Positions 1 through 9,860 of a stretch of DNA of 64,000 nucleotides are shown one piece after another. Every line of letters begins with the position of its first letter. Position 1 is the stretch's first letter. A model generated the notes under the pieces. That model searched no databases, was not told where the DNA came from, and saw only the letters and a list, made by a program, of their open reading frames with translations. The translations under genes and the position numbers were made by a program. Origin of the DNA: Ceratopteris richardii (taxonomy: Eukaryota > Streptophyta > Polypodiopsida > Polypodiales > Pteridaceae); assembly GCA_020310875.1 (NCBI GenBank), contig CM035423.1, positions 125,564,164 through 125,628,163 on the forward strand, written 5' to 3'.

Positions 1-929
1 TGGTTGAACCTTCCTCTTGAGTAGCCATAACTTCCTCTATTGTATCCTCTGCCTCTTTGATTCCTGAAATTCCTAAAGCAATTTTCAGTTGTATGATTAG
101 TTAATCCACAAATAGAACATGAGTTGGAGTCTTGGGATCTCCCCCTGCCTTGTCTACCTCCTCTTCTTCTACCTCTGCCATGTCTTCCTCTACCTGCATA
201 GTTAGCTTGATATGTACCTGCTTCATCATCCACTTTCTTTGCCTTTCCTTTGTTATCTTTGGACTTGCTTTTATCAGTGTATAAAGCTGAAGATTGATTA
301 CCTTTAGAGCTTTCTCCATTTTTTATAATCTTTGCCTCTTGAGTAAGTAGTTGTCCAATGAGTGTATTGAAATCAGGTACATGCATGTCCATGTACAAAT
401 CCATAGCTGTGGTGAATGCTTCCCACTTGTCATCTGCCTTCAAGCCATTGATGACCTGCCTTACAATTTGTTCTTCATCTATTACCTCTCCAATGCTTCC
501 CAACTGATCCGCTATGTCCTTGATCTTTGTGACAAAATCAGTCACATTTTGTTTGGGAGCCTTCTTGAGAGTTGTGAAATCCAGCCATAGTTGATGCTTC
601 CTAGCTTTGGTACTTGAAGAAAATAAAGCTTTAAGTGCATCCCACACTTCCTGAGATGTCTTACAACTTCTAATGTGAGGCAACAAAAAATCTGAGATAG
701 AGTTGAGGAGATAAGACCTTGCAAGTGCATCCGTGGAGCACCATGTGCTCAATCTTTCTTGCTCTTCTTGTGTTGGTTGACTTTTATTCCTGAAACTTGG
801 CATAACTTCATCTCCAGCCACATAACCATATAAACTTCTACCTTGGAGATAAGCTTCCATTCTTAATGACCAAGCTGAGTAGTTACCTCTGTCCAATTTG
901 TCAATTGATGAAGGAAATCCATCTGCCAT
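1..929 (-). CDS. Copia gag, partial, runs off left edge
   Basis: Reading on the - strand from the ATG at 929 gives an uninterrupted frame of about 309 codons to the window edge. It opens MADGFPSSIDKLDRGNYSAW, typical of the Copia gag N-terminal region (UBN2/DUF4219 type). Next come a gag core with SQEVWDALKALF and NVTDFVTKIKDIAD, an Arg/Gly-rich segment, and one CCHC zinc knuckle (CSICGLTNHTTENC) near the window edge. Gag forms the virus-like particle and its knuckle binds element RNA. The frame is open, so this copy is younger than the others here. It lies directly downstream of its primer-binding site and 5' LTR (956-2181). Protease and pol must lie left of the window. Confidence 0.85.
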   Translation of the reverse strand, partial: MADGFPSSIDKLDRGNYSAWSLRMEAYLQGRSLYGYVAGDEVMPSFRNKSQPTQEEQERLSTWCSTDALARSYLLNSISDFLLPHIRSCKTSQEVWDALKALFSSSTKARKHQLWLDFTTLKKAPKQNVTDFVTKIKDIADQLGSIGEVIDEEQIVRQVINGLKADDKWEAFTTAMDLYMDMHVPDFNTLIGQLLTQEAKIIKNGESSKGNQSSALYTDKSKSKDNKGKAKKVDDEAGTYQANYAGRGRHGRGRRRGGRQGRGRSQDSNSCSICGLTNHTTENCFRNFRNQRGRGYNRGSYGYSRGRFN

Positions 930-942
930 GTTGTCCAACCTT

Positions 943-954
943 GCTCTGATACCA
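943..954 (-). other. Primer-binding site (TGGTATCAGAGC)
   Basis: On the - strand TGGTATCAGAGC follows the LTR end with one spacer base. This is the usual plant Copia primer site, complementary to the 3' end of initiator Met-tRNA. It fixes the orientation and the LTR boundary. Confidence 0.85.
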
Positions 955-955
955 C

Positions 956-2181
956 TATGAGGAGATGGATAGGTATGTGCTTGAAGATGAAGAGGTGTTG
1001 CAAAATCCTTGATCTACACCAGCCAAATGAACTCCAGGAGTATATGGTGGGCCCTTTGAGCTTGCCAATGGATGTATTAGACACCCTATGTACCTTGGAA
1101 GATCACTCTCAAAAAGATAGATCAAAACAGATAAGTTGGAGTTAGCTCAGAGGTGAAAACTTGCTATTCTTGGTTCATACACCTGTCCAGTGTTTTACAT
1201 AATTCTCTGAGCACAGCAGCAATTAGCTTAATTCCTCTTGGGGAAGTCTAGGTAGCTTAAAGAGCTAACTTTCAAGAGTAATCTCATCAAAAATAATAAA
1301 CCACACACTGAGAATGAGTTTTAACAAGTGATGACATCATCCCGATTTTCACGGGCTGCTACAGTTTGAGACCAATGAGCAGAAAAATGAACATAACTCA
1401 AAATGTAGGAATCCAAAGATTATGAAAATTTGTATGGTTATACTAGGCAGTAAGCTGAATCCAAGAAGCTTTAAATCACTGAATTAGGGTAACTAACCAT
1501 TGAGAAATGGCTCTGACAAGGTGAGTACAAAAATCGGGTACCTGACAGAGAAGTGAAGATGAACAGACCCTGTTGACTTCAAATGAACATAACTGAAGAT
1601 TGCAACATTCAAATGACATGAAAATATGTGAGCATATAGTAGACTTACAGAGCTAACTTCTCTGCAATCTGACTGAGAAAATTGCGAGTAATGGAAGTGA
1701 GTAGTAAACTTCACAAGAACATGGAAATATGAACCCAAATGATCATGAAAATGAAAGTATATTGCTTGTACAATACAATGGACTTACTGATACATATGTT
1801 TGCCTTGTAATCACACCTTGATATGGCATAAAGCTCAGCTCTTGGAGGTCTTCACATAGGTCTCTCTAACCACGACTAAAACTGCCATCTATTTATAGTT
1901 GAGTTTGGGAGGCTAACTTCCCTCAATCACTCTCCAATCAATCAATGATTGATTTGATTCTCTACCTACCACAAATCACAAATTCGTGGCTCCTCTTTCC
2001 CTTTTTGATCATGTGGACTCAACCACTTAAGATTCTCTTACTTTTACATTAAGTAAACTCTTCAAAAAATTACAAGAGGTAGTTCACAAGTGAACTTTAC
2101 ATAGTCTTCTTTTTAAAGCTTCTTCTAAGACTTTGTGAGACTCAAGTCAATACTTAGGCTTGTCATAGACTTGCTCCAACA
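956..2181 (-). mobile_element. 5' LTR of Copia family C
   Basis: A 1226-bp LTR on the - strand. It begins TGTTGGAGCAAGTCTATGAC at 2181 and ends at 956 beside the primer site. A near-identical LTR lies at 25301-26574 on the + strand; that copy carries an extra stretch of roughly 50 bp, so the LTR is defined by comparison. The last two bases are TA here and CA in the other copy. The U3 promoter TATA box (CTATAAATAG) is near 1890-1900. The 5 bp on the outer flank are AATCT; the partner flank is outside the window. Confidence 0.85.
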
Positions 2182-2472
2182 AATCTCTTGGCTAATAATG
2201 CATAAATGTTCTTACAAGATTGAAAAAAGGAAAGCTCAGCTTAGTCTATGAGGATTAAATATCAATGTCTTGAGTAAAACAAGAAAACATTACTAATAAA
2301 TCTCGGTGGCTTATGACATCGAGGTTGGATACCATAGTAGTCTCTAGTGCTTTGAAGATGTTCAAGCTTTACTCCGAGAATATTTTTGAGAATCTAGTAT
2401 ATTTCTCTTAAAGACATATAAAATGCCTTAATACCTTGTTGAAACTGATCTATGCAAAGTTAAAGTCTTGAG
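2182..2472. other. Gap without a recognised gene
   Basis: AT-rich sequence between the outer end of the family C LTR and the 3' LTR of Copia A1. I see no coding frame, RNA gene or terminal repeat. It is presumably the flank into which one or both elements inserted. Confidence 0.4.
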
Positions 2473-2702
2473 TGTTGGAGTTTGAGGTCTACATAAACAC
2501 ACAAATAACACAAGGAAGAAGAAGAGGCTTGGAACAAAACACACATTACTGAATGTATCACCAAGTGAATACACAATAATAAGTAATCAGTTAGGGCTAT
2601 AGGCATATATACAAGCCATGGGAAAAAAAACCTCCTAACAAGGGAAAAAAGTGCCCCAACGGTCCTAAGTGTGTTCACACACATCACTACCAAAATATTT
2701 GA
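2473..2702 (-). mobile_element. 3' LTR of Copia A1
   Basis: A 230-bp LTR, ending CTCAAACTCCAACA on the - strand. It is recognised by alignment with three relatives at 21774-22012, 25086-25300 and 45567-45795. Shared landmarks are CCTCCTAA, GGGAAAAA and GTGTTCACACACAT. A purine tract (AAAGGGGGG on the - strand, about 2706-2716) sits just upstream, which marks it as the 3' LTR. Confidence 0.8.
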
Positions 2703-2715
2703 ATAGTTCCCCCCT

Positions 2716-4118
2716 TTGAGTGATTGGGTGAATAAGGAGTTGGAACTCATGTATAAGGAGGTGCCAAGCTATGTGGAAAGAGATCAATCCACAAAAGAAA
2801 GTAAGCCCAAAGCTTTGCGAAAAGCTTCAAACTTCTCTCAAGGTAGAGCATTTGTGAAAATATCTAAAATGTTATCCTATGTGGGCACATATGCCAAACT
2901 CATCTCCCCAGCAGAGAACCTCTCCCTAACATAATTCTAATGCACCTCAATATGCTTTTCATGAGCATGGAGCATAGGGTTCCTCGCAACTGTCAATGTA
3001 CTGTGAGTGTCACTAAAGATGGTGGTGCCAGAAGACTGATCAACACCCAAATCTGCCACAAGGCATTTGAGCCACGCACACTTAGTAGTTGCTATGAAAG
3101 TTGCCCCATACTCAACCTCACAACTAGAAGTGACCACAGTAGGTTGCTTCTTGCTCAACCAGGATATGCACAAGCTACCAAGCATGAAGCAAAAACCACT
3201 AGTGGATACACGATGTCAAAGCAACCACCCTAGTCAGATTCACAAAAAAACATGTGAATCTAGCGGTAGTGATCCCCACTTGGGATAAAACAATCCAAGT
3301 ACTTGGGTACCACTCAAGTAGCAAAAGATGTGCTTAACCGCTTGCCAATGCTTCATAACTCATATGACAAATAGCAAACTAAATATCAGGCTACATTATG
3401 CATAAGTAATTCAAGCATCAAACACGCTATTGATAGAGAACAAGATCAAATGCATCTCCAACATCATGAAGACTCAACTGTAAACTTGTCTCCATAAAAG
3501 AAGTGGCAAAATCTTTATAGTCTTCAAGGCCTTTATGCTACAACAATGTGTCAATATATTCTGTTTGGCCTGAAGTTATTCCCATCAACTTGCATAAACG
3601 GAATGCCTAAATAATGATGCAAATGCCCCAAATCTGACATCTCAAAAGGGGCATGCAAATCAGCCTTAAATTCAATAGTACGATTCACTTTAGGACTAGT
3701 AAGTAGCACGTCATCAAAATAGACAACAATGATGAGAAGTACATCTTCACACTTAACATATAAGGTGCTCTTAGTTGGAGTGTTCTCAAAACCATGTGCA
3801 ATCAGGTAGGCATGTATCTTTTCATACCAAGTAGGTGGTGCTTGCTTCAAAGCATATAATTCCTTTTTTTACCTACAAAATTTGTTTTCATGCCCTTTTT
3901 GCACAAAACCACGAGGCTGAAATACATACAATTCTTCATGTAAGTCACCATTTAGAAATGTAGTTTTAATGTCCAACTAATGTACATTCCAACCATCATG
4001 AGCTGCAAGTTAACAAATGCTATGAACAAAAATTGTTCGGCATGTGGGTGCAAAAGTCTCATCAAAATCAATGCCTCTCTCTTTAGCATTACCTTTTGCA
4101 ATAAGCGTGGCTTTATAC
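2716..4118 (-). pseudogene. Copia A1 reverse transcriptase and RNase H remnant
   Basis: Decayed pol in several frames. From upstream: KGNAKERGIDFDETFAPTCR (about 4010-4120, RT finger region), then KQAPPTWYEKIHAYL and VVYFDDVLL (about 3551-3850, the YVDD-equivalent active site as YFDD), LGHLHHYLGI, then RNase H with ISWLSKKQPTVVTSSCEVEY and HAHEKHIEVH (2937-3185). Frameshifts and stops separate the segments, so no intact polymerase can be made. The upstream part is cut at 4118, where D1 is inserted within YKATLIAKG. Confidence 0.85.
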
Positions 4119-5171
4119 TGTTGGAGGAGATGGTGGACAACTTCGAGAGATGAGATGGTGCTGCTAATCCTTGCTTCACACCAGCCAAAATTGAGTTGAA
4201 GAGTGCAAAGTAGACCTCTTGAGCTTTCCAACAAGCTCAAATAATCACCCAATTACTTTGGAAGATGATCCTCAAATCATTGGATCAAAACAGATAAGTT
4301 GGAGTTTAAGTATGAGCCAAAAACTTGCTATTTTGGTCACTACACCTGTTCAGAGAAATGAACAGTACTCCTTCCTTGATAACAATTGGACAAACTCCTT
4401 TTGGGAATATCGAATGACTAAGATAGCTACCCTTCACAAGTTACTTCACTTAAAATTATCAACTATGCTCAGAGAACGATGCTTAGGAAAACTAACATGC
4501 ATCTTGACATTTTAGGGACTTAACAGTATGAAGACTAGAAAGCAATGTTTTGAACATATCTCGAGGATGACTAAGGCAATTGACATGAAACTTTTTAACA
4601 TACAACTAGACTATCTAATGAAACTTTACCGACGTAAATCATGGAAAAAGATCAAGTACATGCTAAGAAATAGATCAGAGAAGCTCACTATTTTGAGTAG
4701 TATATGACAGAGTAGAAGAGATGACATGTGGAAAGATTATATGTATTAATGCACATAAATTACATTGACATTGGAAATGAATGATTGCAACATATGAGGG
4801 CAATAGAAGAGCTATAACATAAGCTCAATATGCCACAGAAAGTCCTCTAAAATCTCTGCTATATCTCCCCTTTTCAGGCGACTAGATAGTCCTTGTTTTA
4901 TAGCCTTTGTCGGAGCCAAGATTCAAGTTTAAATTGGAATCTTTAACTAAAGTTTCCAACGTCTTAGGACTTGATTTGCCATAATTCCTCACCAAATATT
5001 TCGTGGAAAGATGCTCCTATGAATTTGTACTTGAAAGTGATTCCACATATGCACTTTTACAAGGATTAAAAATCAATCCTTTTACAAGAGATCATTCATG
5101 TTCTAATGAATGCGCATATAAACTTTAGGATAAGTGATCAAGAACTTAGGCTTGGAGTAATTGCACCAACA
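4119..5171 (-). mobile_element. 3' LTR of Copia D1
   Basis: A 1053-bp LTR. It starts TGTTGGTGCAATTACTCCAAG at 5171 on the - strand and ends CACCATCTCCTCCAACA at 4119. It matches the 5' LTR fragment at 7531-8262 and the D2 LTR at 26997-28009. The purine tract GAGGGGGAG directly precedes it at about 5172-5182. Confidence 0.85.
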
Positions 5172-5182
5172 ACTCCCCCTCA

Positions 5183-7503
5183 ATCCTAACATGCCTGGGC
5201 TCCAACTCTCTTTAATCTCCTACAATCAAATCATCATCTTCAACCTATTCAATTTAGTTCCATCCAAAGATTTAGTTAGAATATCTGCACATTGCAAGTT
5301 TGTTGATACATAGAACAATTATATGTCCTTGCTAAATGGCTTCTCTCTCACATAATGATAATTCACTTCAATGTGCTTAGTCCTTGCTTGATATACAAGA
5401 TTAGCTTAAACCACATTGCCTCTTGTGTTGCATTTGCAAGACCCCTATATTCAGCTTCAGTGGATGATAATGCCACAATTGGTTGTTTCTTTGATGACCA
5501 TGAAATTAACTTAGATCTTGCAAAAGATAAGAAGCCAGAGGTGCTCCTCCTATCATTTTTTGAGCCATCCCAATCTACATTAGAGTATAGCTTGATATCC
5601 AATTCAGATCTAAATGGATAAAATAGCCCTTCATTTATAGTAGCCTTCAAGTACTTTAAGATCCTTTTGGCAGCTTCCATGTGAGGTTTTCTTGGTGTAT
5701 GCATGAATTGCGTAATGTACTCACCTCATAGCATATATCCACTCTTGTAAGAGTTGCATAATTGAGATTCCCAACAAGACTTTGATAACCAATAATGTCT
5801 TCAAGCAGATCTCCTTCATGAGCACTGAGTTTGTGGTTCAATTCCATGGGTGTACTTGCAATTTTTGCATTTTCCATCTTGAACTTAACTAGTATATCAT
5901 GGATGTACTTTCTATGAGAAAACACTAGAATATGTATAAACAATCTCTAAACCAAGAAAATATCTTAGCAACCCAAGATCATTGATCTTGAACTCGTCTT
6001 TCATCTGGGTTTTAATCTTCTTGATGCCATTGGCATCATTTCCTGTAATGATAATGTCATCCACATAAACACATAGATAAATGACCTCTGAATTAGTGTT
6101 CTTAATGAACAATGAAGAATCTGCCTTGCTTGCAACCAAACCTTGAACCTGCAAGTATGTGACCTCATATGGTTTGAGGCTCTAGGAGCTTGCTTTAAAC
6201 TGTACAGTGCCTTCCTTAATTTACATACATTCTTGGTTATTGTTGGCACATATAATATTCTACTTAGAAGATTCATGTTACCATCAGATGCTTTAACATT
6301 TCCAATCTTCTTTATTGACTTCCTAGTGATGAGTATGAACTTCATGCTTTCCTTTGGGTTCTTCAAGGTCAAAGAATAATGCTACATTGCATGCTACATG
6401 ATTGGAGCAACCAGAATCAATATAGAACTCATAATCTTTACCTTGCTTGGCTGTTGTATTTGTGAGTAATAGGGAATCCTTTTGATAATCTATATAGTTG
6501 TTGTAGTCTCTCCTTCCTCTAAAACCTCCCTTATTGTTGTTGTAGCCTTGGTTGCATTTGTGATGATATTTGTTTCCTCCATTATTGAACGTGGTTCTTG
6601 ATTGTCCATAACCTCCTCTGTGGAAGCCTCTTCCTCTCTGATTCTTTGTGTTCTTGAAGCATTCATCTGTGATATGATTGCTCAAGCCACAAATGTTGCA
6701 AGGTGAAGATTTGTATGGTCTCCCCCTACCTTACTTTCCTCCTTTGCCCCTTCATCTAGTACCTCTTCCTCTACCTATGAAATTCACTTGAGAGGTACTT
6801 GCATCTTCTTCATTCTTATTACCTTTGCCTTTATCTTTACTCTTATTTTTATGTGTGTAAAGGGCAGAAGATTGATTACCTCTAGAAGCATCTTCATTCT
6901 TGTTGAGCTTTATCTTGTGTGTGAAGAGTTGTGCCATCAATGTATTGAGGTCAGGTATTTGCATGTCCATATATAGGTCCATTGCTATGGTAAAGGAATC
7001 CCATTTGTCATCAACCTTGATACCATTTATGATCTACTTTAATATCTGTTCCTCTTCTATTTCTTCTCCAATACTCCCAAGTTGATCAACTACATCCTTT
7101 ATCTTGGTCACATAGTTAGCTACACTTTTCTTTGAATATTGCTTCTTCAAGGTTGTGAACTCCATGCTGAGTTGGTTCTTTTTGGCCCTTATATTTGATG
7201 AGAAGTATGAGGATAGTACTTACCAAGTCTCTTGGGAAGCCCTACAATTCCTAATATGAGGTAACAAAAAAATGAGATATTGAATTGAGTATGTAAGACC
7301 TGGCTAGAGCATCCGTTGCACACCATGCAACTAGTCTCTCTTGCTTCTTCCTTGTAGGTTGTTCTTTGCTTCTAAAGGTCTTCATCTCTAGATATGTATC
7401 CATACAAGTTTCTTCCTTGGAGGTAAGCCTTCATCCTTAGGGACCAAGCTGGATAATTGCCCCTGTCCAATTTGTCAATGAATGATGGAAATTCATCTCC
7501 CAT
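5183..7503 (-). pseudogene. Copia D1 gag-pol with integrase deleted
   Basis: Gag starts at ATG 7503 (MGDEFPSFIDKLDRGNY) and stops after 44 codons, then resumes in pieces with Arg/Gly-rich RGRG and a knuckle remnant. Protease motif YIDSGCSNHVA is near 6400-6430. The frame YVPTITKNV (protease end) runs directly into CKLRKALYSLKQAPRA (RT palm) near 6236, so roughly 600-700 codons (GAG-pre-integrase, integrase, RT N-terminus) are missing. RT continues with LCVYVDDIIITG (about 6040-6080) and DLGLLRYFLGLEI. RNase H contains WSSKKQPIVALSSTEAEYRG (5363-5704). The element could move only with proteins supplied by a relative. Confidence 0.85.
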
Positions 7504-7530
7504 TTTACCTTGATGTTGATCTGATACCAC

Positions 7531-8262
7531 TGTTGGAGGAAATGATGGACACCTTCTAGAGATGAGATCATGCTGCAAATTCTTGCTTCACACTAGTCAA
7601 AATTGATTCAAGGAGTGCAAAAAAGACCTCTTGAGTTTTTGAGGAAGCAATAAATAATCACCCAAGTACTTTGGAAGATGATGCTCAAAATCATTGGATC
7701 AAAATAGATAAGTTGGAGTTTAATTGTGAGCCAAAAACTTACTATTTTGGTCACTACCTATTCAGAGAAATGAAGAGTACTCCTTTCCTAATAACAATTG
7801 GACAAAATTCTTTTGGGAATATCTAATTGATTAAGATAGCTAACCTTCACAAGTTATTTCACTTAAAATGATCAACTATGATCAGAGAATGATTCTTAGC
7901 AAAACTGAGATGTATCCTGATATTTTAGGGAGTTAATAGTATGTAGACCAAAGAGCAATGTTTTGAACATATCTCAACACTGGCTGAGGCAATTGACATG
8001 AAACTTTGTAACATACAAATAGACTAACTAATGAATATATACCAACTGAAATCACTGAAAATGATAAAGTACATGCTCAAAAATAGATTAGAGAAGCTCA
8101 CTGTTCTAAGTAGTATATGACAGAGTAGAAGAGATGAGACATGGGAAGATTATATGTATTAATGCACATAAATTACATTGAAATTGGCAACGAATGAATG
8201 CACAATGTAAGGCCAATAGAAGAGCTATAATGTAAGCTCAATATGCCACACAAAGCAACTCC
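7531..8262 (-). mobile_element. 5' LTR of Copia D1, truncated
   Basis: It aligns with the inner 730 bp of the 4119-5171 LTR and shares landmarks AGCTATAA and CTCAATATGCCACA. The outer roughly 320 bp are missing; at 8262 the sequence switches to Copia A1 integrase. A degenerate primer site TGGTATCAGAT lies at 7519-7529. Confidence 0.8.
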
Positions 8263-8961
8263 ATTTTTTTGAGGTGTATACGACACTCTTCATTGATGTT
8301 TTATTTGACATTCAGCAAGAAATGCATTAAAATAAGAAGGAATATATTCCCCCCTCGGTCAAAATAGAGGGTGCATAATTTATAGGTTGAAAGATTTTTC
8401 CCCAAAACCAAAAGAGAATACCATTTCTAATTTCTACACGCATAGCAAACTAGCAAAAACACAACCACGTTTACCAAGTGCCCTAAGTTTGGGCAGAGAG
8501 GACACCATTTCAGATTTCTATAGGCATATCAAACTAGCAAAATTCAGATGACCAAAGCATGCATGCCAAAGATTTGCATCTAAGATAGCCTCACAATCTT
8601 GAAATACGCATGCCGAATCATTCACATATTTTTCATAGTCTATGAGCTAACATAGCCCATGACATAAAGTGTCAGAAGCAATAATAACATTACCATTTGA
8701 CAATTCATGAACTATATATCTATCATCAATAAATTTGAGAACTAAGATGATTTTGGCTAATGCTCAAACTGACAACAGATTTTCCTTGATCCTTGTCACA
8801 AACAAAGCATCTGAAAATGTGAAGGAACTACCATCAATAGTAGTTGGAATGATCTTATCAACTTCCGTTACAGGATAAGAGGAGTTGTTGGTGCATGTGA
8901 CAGTATTCTCTATAGGGGAAGTCTCAAGTGAACTGAAGAAACTACACTCTGAGGTAATATG
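8263..8961 (-). pseudogene. Copia A1 protease C-terminus to integrase
   Basis: On the - strand 8961 onward reads HITSECSFFSSLETSPIENT, then VTEVDKIIPTTIDGS and DALFVTRIKENLLSV: the Copia protease and the segment before GAG-pre-integrase. Towards 8263 there is an integrase fragment with YFNAFLAECQIKH and TPQKNGVA, a degenerate form of the catalytic-core motif TPQQNGVAER. Stops interrupt it. It is cut at 8961 by the TIR element and at 8263 by D1. Confidence 0.8.
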
Positions 8962-8990
8962 CATTAGGGCAAAAAACGGCCCAAAAAGGG
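8962..8990 (+). repeat. Left terminal inverted repeat
   Basis: Begins CATTAGGGCAAAAAACGGCC. It pairs with the reverse complement of 20304-20332 over about 29 bp with two mismatches. The same left end, with one change in the first 20 bases, begins the second copy at 29901. Confidence 0.9.
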
Positions 8991-9209
8991 CCATGTAAGG
9001 ATTTCAATTAGTTGTGCTTAATCTGGATTAAAGTTGTCAAATCCTTTAAGAAATTCCGTGTAGGTTCATTTAAAACGTATCTTATGCAAATTTTGAAGAG
9101 AGAGAAACTCGTATGATAATCATGAAAAGTTTGTGTGATATCTTACGCCTCGAAGTTTGTGCTCATCAGGCACTGATCAAAATTCGAATTTTCCTCTTGT
9201 TCACTGACC

Positions 9210-9217
9210 TATATAAT
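9210..9217 (+). promoter_or_regulatory. TATA box of gene 1
   Basis: TATATAATG about 110 bp upstream of ATG 9324. The box and its surroundings (GACCTATATAATGTGTG) are conserved in the second copy near 30150, while the sequence between copies has otherwise drifted. Confidence 0.6.
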
Positions 9218-9323
9218 GTGTGTCGATGATGGTTTGCACTTTTTTACTCTACTTTTCAAAGCAGGCCTGTTTCTCTCTTTCACGTCATTTTAGATACTTG
9301 CCGATCACTTTTCATAGCAGACC

Positions 9324-9809
9324 ATGGAAAACCTTAACCCAAATACTCTCGTTGAGCTTTCAAACAATCGAAATCATTGTGAAAAGTTCCATATCAACAT
9401 TGCAGTTAGTCAAGAGTATGTGACGACAAGAAAAGTATTCCGAAGGGCTCTTCATCCTCCTGAAGTGGATGGATTGCAAAAGGAAGGCAAGAAACATATC
9501 GACATATGGGCAGATGGATGTGTTTATCCAATTGATCCACAAACTGGAAGGTATCCCCCTTTTCATAACCTTCATGATCTGATTAGATTTGTAGGAGATG
9601 GTGAGGATGGTTTACGAGGCTATTGTTCAAGGCTCTGGGATATTTCAAGGAATTATGTACCATACATACACTATCTACAAAACACACTACATCAGAAGGA
9701 TTTACATATGAGGGAGCTAGAAAACAAATTATCCACTTTATCTTCTCAGTTAGAGTCTTTTAATAAAATGAAAGAAACTCCTATAGGTTTGAGAATGCGG
9801 TCAAAATGA
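9324..9809 (+). CDS. Gene 1 first ORF, unrecognised 161-aa protein
   Basis: An open frame from ATG 9324, with a TATA box about 110 bp upstream. The protein begins MENLNPNTLVELS. It contains a conserved block YPIDPQTGRYPPFHNLHDLI (about residues 72-91) and VGDGEDGLRGY, and ends in a probable coiled coil (RELENKLSTLSSQLESFNKM, residues about 132-151). The start and first 120 residues are well kept in the second copy (30263-30658), which supports real coding. It may be the first exon of the transposase-like gene, but I found no clean splice pair between 9800 and 9860, so a separate protein is equally possible. I do not recognise the family. Confidence 0.6.
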   Translation: MENLNPNTLVELSNNRNHCEKFHINIAVSQEYVTTRKVFRRALHPPEVDGLQKEGKKHIDIWADGCVYPIDPQTGRYPPFHNLHDLIRFVGDGEDGLRGYCSRLWDISRNYVPYIHYLQNTLHQKDLHMRELENKLSTLSSQLESFNKMKETPIGLRMRSK

Positions 9810-9860
9810 ATAAAACCTTTTTTAAATTTAACTGAAAAATCTGGCTAGAAAAAGAAAAGA

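Larger units (their letters stand above)
4119..8262 (-). mobile_element. Copia element D1, nested, internally deleted
   Basis: The - strand order is 5' LTR (7531-8262, truncated at its outer end), primer site (7519-7529), gag (ATG at 7503), protease, RT, RNase H, purine tract GAGGGGGAG, 3' LTR (4119-5171). It sits inside the pol gene of Copia A1. Its own pol lacks GAG-pre-integrase, integrase and most of RT. The related forward element D2 is at 26997-29900. With the 5' LTR end lost, no TSD can be tested (the left flank is TATAC). Confidence 0.85.
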
